Positions 27,536 to 35,995 of a stretch of DNA of 64,000 nucleotides are shown piece after piece. The notes under the pieces are model-generated. The model had not been told where the DNA came from, did not search any database, and saw nothing but the letters and a program-made list of their open reading frames with translations. The stretch comes from Palsa-661 sp035535015. GTDB lineage: Bacteria; Actinomycetota; Acidimicrobiia; Acidimicrobiales; UBA8190. The DNA is taken from assembly GCA_035535015.1 (NCBI GenBank), contig DATLQU010000026.1, positions 62,001 to 126,000 on the forward strand, read 5' to 3'. The translations under genes and the position numbers were made by a program. Within the stretch, counting starts at the first letter, position 1; each line of letters begins with the position of its first letter.

Positions 27536-28377
27536 GTGCGGTCGAGGCTCCGGCCCGCCAGCCGTCGATCATGCGCCGGGAGCGTCCCGCCCCCGAGCGC
27601 CGGACTGTCGACCGCCGGCGGCTGGACGGCACCGTGATCGAGCAGGTGGTGCTGGCTCCCGAGATCTTCGGCATCGTTCCCAACACGGCGGTTCTGCACC
27701 AGGTGGTGACGGCGCAGCTGGCGTCGGCCCGGGCCGGGACCCAGTCCACCAAGACCCGGGCCGAGGTGGCCGGCGGTGGAGCCAAGCCTTTCCGTCAGAA
27801 GGGCACGGGCCGGGCCCGGCAGGGTTCGACCCGTTCGCCGCAATGGGTCGGCGGTGGTATCGCCCTCGGCCCCAAGCCCCGTTCGTACCGGCAGCGGACG
27901 CCCAAGAAGATGATCCGGCTGGCGCTGTACTCGGCGCTGTCGGACCGGGCCGCCGAAGGCCGGATCGCCCTCATCGACGAGTGGTCGTTCGCCGTGCCCA
28001 AGACCAGGGACGCCGTGGCGGCCCTGGGCGCCCTCGAACTGCAGGGCCGGGTCCTGGTCGTCCTCGGACCTGAAGACGGCATCGCCGACCGCTCCCTGGC
28101 CAATCTCCAAAACGTCCAGACCCTGCAGGTGGCCGAGCTGAACGCCTACGACATTCTGCGCAGTGACTGGGTCGTCTTCACCGACGCCACCCTCCCGGGG
28201 GAGACCGAGACGGCCACCACACCGGCGGCCGCCAAGCCGGCGCGCAAGGCGCCCGCCGCCGAGAAGGCGACTTCGGCCATCGACGAGTCCACGGTCACCG
28301 CCGCTGACGCCGACACCACCGACGCCGACACCACCGACGCCGATACGGCGGCCGAGGGCGAAGGGAGCGACGCGTGA
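27532..28377 (+). CDS. rplD: 50S ribosomal protein L4 with acidic tail
   Basis: A 281-aa L4, which lines the exit tunnel and in some bacteria represses the S10 operon. The core has TKTRAEVAGGGAKPFRQKGTGRAR, where basic residues reach the tunnel wall, then PRSYRQRTPKKMIRLAL. After about residue 222 comes a 60-residue extension, first Ala/Lys/Pro-rich, then acidic with repeated ADTTD units. L4 is usually 200-220 aa. GTG start overlapping the rplC stop. Confidence 0.96.
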   Translation: MSAVEAPARQPSIMRRERPAPERRTVDRRRLDGTVIEQVVLAPEIFGIVPNTAVLHQVVTAQLASARAGTQSTKTRAEVAGGGAKPFRQKGTGRARQGSTRSPQWVGGGIALGPKPRSYRQRTPKKMIRLALYSALSDRAAEGRIALIDEWSFAVPKTRDAVAALGALELQGRVLVVLGPEDGIADRSLANLQNVQTLQVAELNAYDILRSDWVVFTDATLPGETETATTPAAAKPARKAPAAEKATSAIDESTVTAADADTTDADTTDADTAAEGEGSDA

Positions 28378-28667
28378 GAGATCCCAGTCAGATCCTGCTT
28401 CGGCCCGTGGTCTCGGAGAAGTCGTACGCCCTGATGGAGGACGGCGTCTACGTCTTCGTGGTGGCCCCCGACGCCACGCGGATCGAGGTCCGGCTGGCCG
28501 TGGAGAGCGCTTTCGGGGTGCGGGTGACGAAGGTCAACACGCTCAACCGCAAAGGGAAGCTCCGTCGGAACCGCCGGACGAACACCGTCGGCAAGCGACC
28601 CGACACCAAGCGGGCCGTGGTCACGCTCGCCGGTGGCGACCGCATCGACCTGTTCGAGAAGAGCTGA
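28374..28667 (+). CDS. rplW: 50S ribosomal protein L23
   Basis: A 97-aa L23 at the tunnel exit, the docking point for trigger factor and SRP. It starts MRDPSQILLRPVVSEKSYALM and contains VRVTKVNTLNRKGKLRRNRR, the rRNA-binding loop. GTG start overlapping the rplD stop by 4 nt (GTGA). Length and sequence are normal. Confidence 0.96.
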   Translation: MRDPSQILLRPVVSEKSYALMEDGVYVFVVAPDATRIEVRLAVESAFGVRVTKVNTLNRKGKLRRNRRTNTVGKRPDTKRAVVTLAGGDRIDLFEKS

Positions 28668-28680
28668 GAGGACGCCACTG

Positions 28681-29517
28681 ATGCCGTTGCGCAAGCGCAA
28701 GCCCACCAGTGCCGGTCGCCGGTTCCAATCAGTCTCGGACTTCTCCGAGATCACCCGCTCGCGTCCCGAGCGTTCGCTCGTCGTCCCCAAGCCGCGGACC
28801 GGCGGTCGCAACAGCTATGGGCGCAAGACGGCGCGTCACCGTGGTGGCGGCCACAAGCAGCAGTACCGGATCATCGATTTCAAAAGGGACAAGGACGGCG
28901 TGCCGGCCAAGGTGGCCGCCATCGAATACGACCCCAACCGCAACGCCCGGATCGCGCTGCTCAACTACTACGACGGCGAGAAGCGCTACATCCTGGCCCC
29001 GGCCAACGTCGGCGTGGGCGACGTGCTGCAGAGCGGACAGGGATCGGACATCCGCCCCGGAAACGCCCTTCCTCTGCGCTACATCCCGGTGGGATCGACC
29101 GTCCACAACATCGAACTGCGCCCGGGCCAGGGCGGGAAGATGGCCCGGGGCGCCGGAATGAGCGCTCAGTTGGTGGCTAAAGAGGGGTTGTTCGCCACTC
29201 TGCGGCTGCCGTCCACGGAAATGCGCCGGGTGCCCATCGACTGCCGGGGCACGTTGGGCGAGGTGGGCAACGCCGAGGCCGAGCTGATCTCCATCGGCAA
29301 GGCCGGCCGGAACCGCTGGAAGGGAAAGCGGCCGCAGACCCGGGGCGTGGCCATGAACCCCGTCGACCACCCGCTCGGTGGTGGCGAGGGCAAGTCGTCG
29401 GGTGGCCGTCACCCGGTGTCGCCGTGGGGCAAGCCCGAGGGCCGGACCCGGACGCGGCACAAGCCGTCAGACCAGATGATCGTGCGCCGCCGCCGTACCC
29501 GCGGCGCGCGTCGATGA
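28681..29517 (+). CDS. rplB: 50S ribosomal protein L2
   Basis: A 278-aa L2, required for subunit association and peptidyl transferase activity. ATG at 28681 with GAGAGGACG in front. RHRGGGHKQQYRIIDFKR and the VGNAEAELISIGKAGRNRWKG segment are canonical. The catalytic-region signature GVAMNPVDHPLGGGEG contains the conserved His. Basic C-terminus RRRRTRGARR. Confidence 0.98.
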   Translation: MPLRKRKPTSAGRRFQSVSDFSEITRSRPERSLVVPKPRTGGRNSYGRKTARHRGGGHKQQYRIIDFKRDKDGVPAKVAAIEYDPNRNARIALLNYYDGEKRYILAPANVGVGDVLQSGQGSDIRPGNALPLRYIPVGSTVHNIELRPGQGGKMARGAGMSAQLVAKEGLFATLRLPSTEMRRVPIDCRGTLGEVGNAEAELISIGKAGRNRWKGKRPQTRGVAMNPVDHPLGGGEGKSSGGRHPVSPWGKPEGRTRTRHKPSDQMIVRRRRTRGARR

Positions 29518-29538
29518 CCGGATTCGAAGGGCCACGTC

Positions 29539-29817
29539 ATGCCGCGTAGTTTGAAGAAGGGTCCCTTTGTGGACGACCACCTGCTCAAGAAGGTGGACGC
29601 CCTCAATGCCACGAGTGAGAAGCGCGTGATCAAGACCTGGTCGCGCCGCTCCACCATCATCCCCGACATGGTCGGCCATACCATCGCCGTGCACGACGGC
29701 CGTAAGCACGTGCCCGTCTACGTGACCGAGTCGATGGTGGGACACAAGCTCGGAGAATTCGCTCCCACCCGTACGTTCCGGTACCACGCCGGACAGGAAC
29801 GGCAAGCGAGGCGCTGA
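29539..29817 (+). CDS. rpsS: 30S ribosomal protein S19
   Basis: A 92-aa S19, which with S13 contacts tRNA in the head of the small subunit. It starts MPRSLKKGPFVDDHLLKKV; TWSRRSTIIPDMVGHTIAVHDGRKHVPV and the C-terminal LGEFAPTRTFRYHAG are standard. Stop and the rplV start are separated by one base. Confidence 0.97.
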   Translation: MPRSLKKGPFVDDHLLKKVDALNATSEKRVIKTWSRRSTIIPDMVGHTIAVHDGRKHVPVYVTESMVGHKLGEFAPTRTFRYHAGQERQARR

Positions 29818-29818
29818 G

Positions 29819-30553
29819 ATGCCCGGCGTGAAGACCAACGAGGTTCCCGGTACCCGGGCGGTCCTGCGGCACTACCGCATGTCCGCCTACAAGGCGCGCC
29901 AGGTTCTCGACCTCGTCCGGGGTAAGGACGTCGACCGGGCCGCCGAGATCCTGCAGTCCACGCCCCGCGAGGGCGCCCGGGTGGTGGGCAAGGTCCTGGC
30001 CTCGGCCGTGGCCAACGCCCGGAACAACGACTTCCTCGACCCCGACGAGCTGTACGTGTCGGCCTGCTACGCCGACGAGGGGACCACCATCAAGCGCTGG
30101 CGGCCCCGGGCCCGCGGTCGGGCCACCCGTATCCGCAAGCGGACCTGCCACATCACGGTGATCGTGAGCCGGCTGCCCGAAGACCGCTTGGCGCGCCGCC
30201 GGGCCCGTCAGGCGGAGCAGTCGACGGCGGTGCGCTCCCGGCGGGTGGCGGCTTCACGTCGCGGCGCCGGGTCGGGCGATACCGAGGGCACGGCCCCCCC
30301 GGCACGTGGTGGCCGGCGGAAGGCGGCGTCGTCCGGCGAGCCGTCGCAGGACGAGATCACCGATTTCGACGTGACCGACGAGCGGGAGTCGGCCGAGGCG
30401 GACACCTCGACGGACGTGACCGCCGCGTCGGAGAACGACACGAGCAACGAAGCCGAGTCGGCGACGGTGGACGAGGCGGATGACGCCGGGGACACCGGCA
30501 CCGAGCCAGCCGAGACAGAGCCGGCCGGGGCCGACGCAGAGGAGAAGGACTGA
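29819..30553 (+). CDS. rplV: 50S ribosomal protein L22 with long acidic tail
   Basis: A 244-aa protein. The L22 core (residues 1 to about 128) has YRMSAYKARQVLDLVRGKDV, KVLASAVANARNN and the tunnel hairpin with RWRPRARGRATRIRKRTCHI, the macrolide-related loop. The remaining 115 residues are first Arg/Ser-rich and then very acidic (Glu, Asp, Thr, Ala). A typical L22 has 110-150 aa. The tail is probably disordered and exposed at the subunit surface. The rpsC ATG overlaps the stop (TGATG). Confidence 0.96.
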   Translation: MPGVKTNEVPGTRAVLRHYRMSAYKARQVLDLVRGKDVDRAAEILQSTPREGARVVGKVLASAVANARNNDFLDPDELYVSACYADEGTTIKRWRPRARGRATRIRKRTCHITVIVSRLPEDRLARRRARQAEQSTAVRSRRVAASRRGAGSGDTEGTAPPARGGRRKAASSGEPSQDEITDFDVTDERESAEADTSTDVTAASENDTSNEAESATVDEADDAGDTGTEPAETEPAGADAEEKD

Positions 30554-31539
30554 TGGGCCAGAAGGTCAACCCCTACGGGTTCCGCCTCGGCGTGACCACG
30601 GACTGGAAGTCGCGCTGGTTCGAGGAGCGCAACTACCAGGACTTCGTGGTCGAAGACTGGAAGATCCGCGACTACCTGACGTCGCAGCTCGAGTCGGCCG
30701 CTGTGAGCCGGATCGAGATCGAGCGGACCCGCGACCGTCTCCGGGTCGACATCCACACGGCGCGGCCGGGCATCGTGATCGGTCGGCGCGGCTCCGAGGC
30801 GGATCGCCTGAAGAAGAAGCTCGAGGACATCACCGGACTCCGCAACCGGATTCAGCTGAACATCCAGGAGATCAAGCAGCCTGAGCTCGACGCGGCGCTG
30901 ATCGCCCAGAGCATCGCCGACCAGTTGGCCCGACGGGTCGCTTTCCGGCGGGCCATGAAGCGGGCCATGCAGACAGTGACCAAGGCCGGCGCCCTCGGTG
31001 TCCGGGTGCAGTGCTCGGGTCGGCTCGGTGGTTCGGAAATGGCCCGCAAGGAGGGCTACCGCGAAGGTCGGGTACCGCTGCACACGTTGCGGGCCGACAT
31101 CGACTACGGGTTCCGCGAGGCCAAGACCACCTTCGGCCGCATCGGCGTGAAGGTATGGATCTACAAGGGCGACATCCTGCCCTACAAGCTCTCGACCGAG
31201 GACAAGATCTCACGCGAGGCGGCCATGGCCGCCGGCGAGACGTCCGGGCAGGCCGGTCCGCGTCGTCTGGTGACGGCCGGTGGCGGTCGGCGCCGGGCCG
31301 AGCAGGGTGAGCCCGGCAGCGCCCCGGCCGGCGAAGCGGTGACCGAGCCCGGTGAGACGGCCGACGACGTGGCCGACACCGATGTCGGGGTCACCACGCC
31401 TACGGCTCCTCTGCCCGGTACGCCACCGTCGGGCGGGCCTGACGATCTCGAGCGCCTTCTGGCCGAGGAAGAAGAGATCGAGCGCCGGACCCGCAACGAG
31501 CATCACGAGACGCCGCACTTCCGGAAGGAGTCGGACTGA
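30553..31539 (+). CDS. rpsC: 30S ribosomal protein S3 with extended C-terminus
   Basis: A 328-aa S3 at the mRNA entry channel. The KH domain shows RPGIVIGRRGSEADRLKKKL. The C-terminal domain has QCSGRLGGSEMARKEGYREGRVPLHTLRADIDYG and VKVWIYKGDI. After about residue 215 there is a 110-residue Gly/Glu/Ala/Thr-rich, acidic extension ending in an Arg/Glu/His stretch. Normal length is 210-275 aa. The rplP ATG overlaps the last base of the stop. Confidence 0.96.
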   Translation: MGQKVNPYGFRLGVTTDWKSRWFEERNYQDFVVEDWKIRDYLTSQLESAAVSRIEIERTRDRLRVDIHTARPGIVIGRRGSEADRLKKKLEDITGLRNRIQLNIQEIKQPELDAALIAQSIADQLARRVAFRRAMKRAMQTVTKAGALGVRVQCSGRLGGSEMARKEGYREGRVPLHTLRADIDYGFREAKTTFGRIGVKVWIYKGDILPYKLSTEDKISREAAMAAGETSGQAGPRRLVTAGGGRRRAEQGEPGSAPAGEAVTEPGETADDVADTDVGVTTPTAPLPGTPPSGGPDDLERLLAEEEEIERRTRNEHHETPHFRKESD

Positions 31540-31976
31540 TGTTGATGCCCCGGAAGGTCAAGCACCGCAAGCAGCAACGCGGCCGGCTCCACGGTTCGGC
31601 CAAGGGTGGAACGACGATCACTTTCGGCGACTTCGGGATCCAGGCGCTCGAGCCGGCCTGGCTGACCCAGCGGCAGATCGAGGCCGCCCGTATCGCCATG
31701 ACCCGGCACGTGAAGCGTGGTGGGAAGGTCTGGATCCGCGTCTTCCCGGACAAGCCCGTCACCCAGAAGCCGGCCGAGACCCGGATGGGATCGGGCAAGG
31801 GCAACCCCGAGCACTGGGTCGCCGTGGTGCGGCCCGGGCGCATTCTCTTCGAGCTGGCCGGGGTGGAGCGCGATCTGGCCAAGGCGGCCATGGAACGCGC
31901 CATCCAGAAGCTTCCCTTCAAGGCCCGCTTTGTCGTCCGGCCCGGCACGCACGGGACGGCCGAGGTGGAGGTCTAA
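31539..31976 (+). CDS. rplP: 50S ribosomal protein L16
   Basis: A 145-aa L16 near the A site of the large subunit. It begins MLMPRKVKHRKQQRGRLHG; the internal MPRKV is the form usual in other genomes. IEAARIAMTRHVKRGGKVWIRVFPDKP and the MGSGKGNPEHWVAVVRPGRI segment, with the conserved Arg region, are intact. Two bases separate it from rpmC. Confidence 0.96.
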   Translation: MLMPRKVKHRKQQRGRLHGSAKGGTTITFGDFGIQALEPAWLTQRQIEAARIAMTRHVKRGGKVWIRVFPDKPVTQKPAETRMGSGKGNPEHWVAVVRPGRILFELAGVERDLAKAAMERAIQKLPFKARFVVRPGTHGTAEVEV

Positions 31977-31978
31977 CC

Positions 31979-32365
31979 ATGCCCACGGCGATCGAACTGC
32001 GTGAGCTCGAAGATGACGAGCTCGAGAACCGGCTGGCGGAGTACCGCCGCGAGATGCTGAACCTGCGGTTCCAGCTGGCCACCGGACAGCTGGACAACTA
32101 CTCACGTTTGAACGACGCCAAGCGCAACGTGGCGCGGGTGCTGACGGTGCTGCGCGACCGCGAGATCGCCTTGACCGAGGGACGCGATGCGGGGCCGGTG
32201 ATCCTCGAACACATCGTACGGCCGCCCCGGCACCGTCCCGAGCCGGCCGACAACGGTGGCGACGATGCCGACGAGTTGGATGAGGTTGTCGAAGCCGAGA
32301 TGGTCGAGCCCGATGAGGACGAGCCGGGCGCGGCCGACGGCGACGACGAGGAGGACGGGTCATGA
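31979..32365 (+). CDS. rpmC: 50S ribosomal protein L29 with acidic tail
   Basis: A 128-aa protein. The L29 core (about residues 1-68) is two helices with LAEYRREMLNLRFQLATGQLDN and NVARVLTVLRDREIAL. The next 60 residues carry a long Glu/Asp stretch ending DGDDEEDGS. Most L29 proteins are 60-80 aa, so this one is nearly doubled. L29 sits at the tunnel exit next to L23, so the tail may reach the site where nascent-chain factors dock. The rpsQ ATG overlaps the stop (ATGA). Confidence 0.94.
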   Translation: MPTAIELRELEDDELENRLAEYRREMLNLRFQLATGQLDNYSRLNDAKRNVARVLTVLRDREIALTEGRDAGPVILEHIVRPPRHRPEPADNGGDDADELDEVVEAEMVEPDEDEPGAADGDDEEDGS

Positions 32366-32637
32366 CTGAGGAAGCGACTCCCACCGTGCGCAACGGGCGC
32401 AAGGTCCGTGAGGGACTGGTGGTTTCCGACAAGATGCAGTCCACCGTGGTGGTGGCCGTCGTCGAGCGCGTCCGTCACCGCCGGTACGGAAAGACGGTGC
32501 AGCGCACCACCCGCCTCTACGCCCATGACGAGGCCAATGACGCCAAACTGGGCGACCGGGTCCGGGTCATGGAAACGCGGCCGTTGTCCAAGCTGAAGCG
32601 CTGGCGGGTCACCGATGTTCTCGAGCGTGCCCGATGA
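32362..32637 (+). CDS. rpsQ: 30S ribosomal protein S17
   Basis: A 91-aa S17, a primary 16S rRNA-binding protein of the body. It has GRKVREGLVVSDKMQSTVVV, RVRHRRYGKTVQRTTRLYAHDE and the ETRPLSKLKRWRVTDVLE ending. Both ends overlap neighbours by ATGA (rpmC before, rplN after). Confidence 0.96.
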   Translation: MTEEATPTVRNGRKVREGLVVSDKMQSTVVVAVVERVRHRRYGKTVQRTTRLYAHDEANDAKLGDRVRVMETRPLSKLKRWRVTDVLERAR

Positions 32638-33002
32638 TCCAGCAGGAGTCCAGGCTCAAGGTGGCGGACAACTCCGGCGCCCGCGAGGTGCTCTGCATCA
32701 AGGTGCTCGGGGGCTCGCGTCGGCGTTACGCCGGTATCGGTGATGTCTTCGTGGCCACTGTGAAGGACGCCATTCCCGGCGCGGCCGTGAAGAAAGGTGA
32801 AGTCGTGCGGTGTGTCGTGGTGCGGACGGCCAAGGAACGGCGCCGGCCCGACGGTAGCTACATCCGGTTCGACGAGAACGCCGCCGTGCTGATCAACGAG
32901 GCGCAGCAGCCCCGGGGAACTCGCATCTTCGGCCCCGTGGGCCGGGAGCTTCGGGACAAGAGGTTCATGAGGATCGTTTCGCTCGCCCCGGAGGTTTTGT
33001 GA
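32634..33002 (+). CDS. rplN: 50S ribosomal protein L14
   Basis: A 122-aa L14 at the subunit interface, a contact for ribosome silencing factor. It starts MIQQESRLKVADNSGARE. The loop KGEVVRCVVVRTAKERRRPDGSYIRFDENA is split here over residues 62-90 and is canonical, as is GTRIFGPVGRELRDKRFMRIVSLAPEVL at the end. ATGA overlap with rpsQ. Confidence 0.97.
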   Translation: MIQQESRLKVADNSGAREVLCIKVLGGSRRRYAGIGDVFVATVKDAIPGAAVKKGEVVRCVVVRTAKERRRPDGSYIRFDENAAVLINEAQQPRGTRIFGPVGRELRDKRFMRIVSLAPEVL

Positions 33003-33310
33003 TGCGGATTCGCAAGGGTGACACGGTGCAGGTTCTGAGCGGGAAGAACCGGGGCAAGCGCGGTCAGGTCATGGTGGCCATGCCAGAGGTGGGGAAGGTC
33101 ATCGTGGACGGGGCCAATCTGTCCAAGCGCCACACCAAGCAGCGCGGCGCCACCATGCAAGGCGGGATCATCGACAAGGACATGCCCCTGCCCGTGTCGG
33201 CCGTGGCCATCGTCTGCCCCGTGGACGGCCCCACCCGGATCGGCATGCGTTTCGACGAGACCGGTCGGAAGATCCGGATCTGCCGGAAGTGTGGAACGGA
33301 GCTCGGATGA
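33002..33310 (+). CDS. rplX: 50S ribosomal protein L24
   Basis: A 102-aa L24, an assembly initiator protein with a KOW motif (KGDTVQVLSGKNRGKRGQV). The ATG at 33002 is preferred: GGAGG lies 7 nt before it. The GTG at 32999, which would overlap the rplN stop by four bases, is only 4 nt from the site. The C-terminus ends RKCGTELG. ATGA overlap with rplE. Confidence 0.95.
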   Translation: MRIRKGDTVQVLSGKNRGKRGQVMVAMPEVGKVIVDGANLSKRHTKQRGATMQGGIIDKDMPLPVSAVAIVCPVDGPTRIGMRFDETGRKIRICRKCGTELG

Positions 33311-33882
33311 CCCCCACCGCCACCAGGGTCCGCCCGCGGTTGAAGGAGCGCTACGACACCACCACCCGTGGGGAGCTGCAGGCCACCCTCGGTTTGTCCA
33401 ACATCATGGAAGTGCCGAGACTCGAGAAGATCGTCATCAACATGGGAGTCGGAAAGGCCACCCAACAGCCGTCTCTCATCGAGGGCGCCGTCAAGGACCT
33501 CGAGGTGATCAGCGGCCAGAAGCCGGTGGTCACCCGGGCCCGATCCTCCATCGCCGCCTTCAAGCTGCGCGAGGGAATGCCCATTGGGGCCAAGGTCACC
33601 ATGCGCGGCGACCGGGCCTGGGAATTTCTCGATCGCTTGATCGCCCTGGCCATTCCCCGGATCCGTGACTTCCGGGGTCTGTCACCGTCGTCGTTCGACG
33701 GGCATGGCAACTACACCTTCGGGGTCACCGAGCAGTTGATCTTCCCCGAGGTCGAATACGACAAGGTCGACACGACGCGCGGCATGGACATCACGATCTG
33801 TACCTCTGCTCGCAGCGACGCCGAGGGCCGCGCCTTCCTCGTCGCCTTCGGGTTCCCGTTCAGGCAGGAGAGCATCCAGTAA
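33307..33882 (+). CDS. rplE: 50S ribosomal protein L5
   Basis: A 191-aa L5 that binds 5S rRNA in the central protuberance and contacts P-site tRNA. Core: RLKERYDTTTRGELQ, KIVINMGVGKATQQ, SGQKPVVTRARSSIAAFKLR and the tRNA-contact loop FRGLSPSSFDGHGNYTFGVTEQ. The start at 33307 overlaps the rplX stop; two further in-frame Met codons upstream lie inside rplX. Followed by rpsN after 2 nt. Confidence 0.97.
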   Translation: MTPTATRVRPRLKERYDTTTRGELQATLGLSNIMEVPRLEKIVINMGVGKATQQPSLIEGAVKDLEVISGQKPVVTRARSSIAAFKLREGMPIGAKVTMRGDRAWEFLDRLIALAIPRIRDFRGLSPSSFDGHGNYTFGVTEQLIFPEVEYDKVDTTRGMDITICTSARSDAEGRAFLVAFGFPFRQESIQ

Positions 33883-33884
33883 TC

Positions 33885-34070
33885 ATGGCCAAGAAGGCAT
33901 TGATCCAGAAGCAGCAACGCACACCCAAGTTCAAGGTCCGCGGTTACACGCGGTGCCGGCGCTGTGGACGACCGAAGGCCGTCTTCCGCAAATTCGGGCT
34001 GTGCCGGATCTGCCTGCGCGTCATGGTCCATGCCGGGGAGATCCCCGGCGTGACCAAGGCGAGCTGGTGA
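33885..34070 (+). CDS. rpsN: 30S ribosomal protein S14, zinc-binding type Z
   Basis: A 61-aa S14 of the short zinc-binding type. It carries CRRC and CRIC pairs (C24, C27, C40, C43) spaced as in other type Z proteins, with the tail GEIPGVTKASW. It sits at its standard place between rplE and rpsH. Many actinobacteria also have a longer zinc-independent S14 elsewhere; none is in this window. Confidence 0.96.
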   Translation: MAKKALIQKQQRTPKFKVRGYTRCRRCGRPKAVFRKFGLCRICLRVMVHAGEIPGVTKASW

Positions 34071-34086
34071 GGGGAGGGCCGCGCTC

Positions 34087-34491
34087 ATGACGATGACCGA
34101 CCCCATTGCCGACATGCTGACCCGTATCCGCAACGCCAACACGGCGATGCACGACACGGTGAAGATGCCGACCTCCAAATTGAAAGAGTCGTTGGCCGCC
34201 ATCCTCCAGAGTGAGGGCTACATCGGCGGCTTCGACGTCACCCCGGCGACAACCGGACCGGGAAGTGTTCTCGAGATCAAGCTCAAGTACGCCGCCGACC
34301 GGACGCGGACGATCGGCGGGATCCGCCGGGTCTCCAAGCCCGGTCTGCGTATCTACGCCCAGGCCGACCGGATGCCACGCGTCCTCGGTGGCATGGGCGT
34401 GGCCGTCGTGTCCACGAGCCAGGGCCTGATGACCGACCGGGAGGCGCGCAAGCGCCGGGTCGGGGGGGAAGTGCTCTGTTATGTCTGGTAA
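34087..34491 (+). CDS. rpsH: 30S ribosomal protein S8
   Basis: A 134-aa S8, central-domain assembly protein and, in E. coli, the repressor of the spc operon. It starts MTMTDPIADMLTRIRNANTA and ends with LGGMGVAVVSTSQGLMTDREAR and GGEVLCYVW, the canonical C-terminus. The 16-nt gap to rpsN holds GAGGGG. No S8-site-like leader was recognised before rplE or rplN. Confidence 0.97.
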   Translation: MTMTDPIADMLTRIRNANTAMHDTVKMPTSKLKESLAAILQSEGYIGGFDVTPATTGPGSVLEIKLKYAADRTRTIGGIRRVSKPGLRIYAQADRMPRVLGGMGVAVVSTSQGLMTDREARKRRVGGEVLCYVW

Positions 34492-34536
34492 GCGACCCGC
34501 CGGCATCGGCGACGGATCTGTCGGGGAGGTTCTCTG

Positions 34537-35076
34537 ATGTCGCGTATCGGCCGTTCCCCCATCGAGGTGCCCGGTGGGGTCACCGTGACGGTGGACGGAG
34601 CCAGGGTCACCGTGGCCGGACCGCAGGGCACCCTGGAACGTCAGCTGCCGGGGGCCATCACCATCCGCCAGCAGGACTCCAATCTGATCGTCGAACGCCC
34701 CGACGACCAGCGCCAGAACCGGGCCCTGCACGGGCTGTCGCGCTCTCTCGTGGCCAACATGGTGACGGGCGTCACGGCCGGCTTCACCAAGGAGCTGGAG
34801 ATAGTGGGCGTCGGCTACCGGGCCGCGGCGCGCGGACCGGCCTCGTTGGAACTGGCCCTCGGTTTCTCGCATCCGGTCCTGGTCGACGCCCTCGACGGTG
34901 TGACCTTCGACGTCCCCACCCCCACGCGCATCGTGGTGAAGGGTATCGACAAGGAGAAGGTGGGCCAGGTGGCCGCCGACATCCGCAAGCTGCGCAAGCC
35001 CGAGCCCTACAAGGGCAAGGGTGTGCGCTACCTCGGCGAGCGCGTCGTGCGCAAGGCCGGGAAGGCGGCGAAGTAG
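34537..35076 (+). CDS. rplF: 50S ribosomal protein L6
   Basis: A 179-aa L6 next to the sarcin-ricin loop. It begins MSRIGRSPIEVPGGVTVTVDG. The two alpha-beta repeats are complete, and the C-terminal signature RKPEPYKGKGVRYLGERVVRKAGKAAK, read from about residue 153, is intact. GGGGAGG lies 7 nt upstream of the ATG. Confidence 0.97.
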   Translation: MSRIGRSPIEVPGGVTVTVDGARVTVAGPQGTLERQLPGAITIRQQDSNLIVERPDDQRQNRALHGLSRSLVANMVTGVTAGFTKELEIVGVGYRAAARGPASLELALGFSHPVLVDALDGVTFDVPTPTRIVVKGIDKEKVGQVAADIRKLRKPEPYKGKGVRYLGERVVRKAGKAAK

Positions 35077-35078
35077 TC

Positions 35079-35441
35079 ATGGCCACCACCGCCCAGAAGA
35101 AGCGCACCCTGCGGGTCCGGCGTCACGCCCGGGTGCGCAAGCAGATCGTGGGCACCACCACCCGTCCCCGTCTGGCCGTCTTCCGCTCCGCCCGGCACAT
35201 CTCGGCCCAGGTCATCGACGACAGCACGGGGCGCACCCTGGCTGCCGCCAGCACGGTGGAGGCGGCCCTGCGGGCCGGCTCCGGCAATATCGGCGCCGCC
35301 AAGGGCGTGGGCAAACTCGTGGCCGAGCGGGCCGCCGCCGCCGGCGTAAAGCAGGTCGTCTTCGATCGCGGCGGCTTCCGTTATCACGGGCGGGTGGCCG
35401 CCCTGGCCGACGCCGCCCGCACAGCAGGACTGGAGTTCTGA
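35079..35441 (+). CDS. rplR: 50S ribosomal protein L18
   Basis: A 120-aa L18, which binds 5S rRNA with L5. It has VRRHARVRKQIVGTTTRPRLAVFRS and AQVIDDSTGRTLAAAST; the C-terminus VFDRGGFRYHGRVAALADAAR is canonical. It starts 2 nt after rplF. Confidence 0.97.
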   Translation: MATTAQKKRTLRVRRHARVRKQIVGTTTRPRLAVFRSARHISAQVIDDSTGRTLAAASTVEAALRAGSGNIGAAKGVGKLVAERAAAAGVKQVVFDRGGFRYHGRVAALADAARTAGLEF

Positions 35442-35443
35442 CA

Positions 35444-35995
35444 ATGCTCGACGGACAATTCGAGGAGAGGACCATCCGGGTAAACCGGGTGGCCAAGGTG
35501 GTGAAGGGTGGCCGGCGCTTCTCCTTCACCGCCCTGATGGTCGTGGGCGACGGCAACGGCCGGGTCGGTCTCGGCTACGGCAAGGCCAAGGAAGCGGGAC
35601 TGGCGGTCCAGAAAGGGATCGAAGAGGCGCGCAAGAACATGTTCAACGTGCCTTTGGCCGGGTCCACCATCACCCACCCGATCATCGGCGAGGCCGGAGC
35701 CGGACGGGTCATGCTGAAGCCGGCGTCGCCCGGTACCGGCGTCATCGCCGGCGGTGCGGCGCGTGCCATCCTCGAGATGGCCGGGATCCACGACATCTTG
35801 TGCAAGTCGCTCGGGTCCTCCAACGGGATCAACGTGGCTCACGCCACCATCGCCGGGCTCAAGTCCCTGAAGCGACCTGAGGACATCGCCCGCCTGCGGG
35901 GGAAGCCGGCCGACGAGGTCATTCCGCGCGGAGTGCTCCGCGCCTACCGCGAGCGCCAGCGCGCCTCCGACGTCTTCCAGGGGGTCGAGGCATGA
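35444..35995 (+). CDS. rpsE: 30S ribosomal protein S5
   Basis: A 183-aa S5 involved in fidelity and mRNA unwinding. The N-terminal domain shows ERTIRVNRVAKVVKGGRRFSFTALMVVGDGNGRVGLGYGKA across residues 8-48, including the spectinomycin loop in wild-type form. The C-terminal domain has GVIAGGAARAILEMAGIHD and SSNGINVAHATIAGL. ATGA overlap with rpmD. Confidence 0.97.
   Translation: MLDGQFEERTIRVNRVAKVVKGGRRFSFTALMVVGDGNGRVGLGYGKAKEAGLAVQKGIEEARKNMFNVPLAGSTITHPIIGEAGAGRVMLKPASPGTGVIAGGAARAILEMAGIHDILCKSLGSSNGINVAHATIAGLKSLKRPEDIARLRGKPADEVIPRGVLRAYRERQRASDVFQGVEA

Noticed and set aside
32999..33001. GTG at 32999 as the rplX start
   Set aside because: GGAGG is only 4 nt away from it, but 7 nt from the ATG at 33002; the protein also fits the family better from the ATG. 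The difference is one residue.
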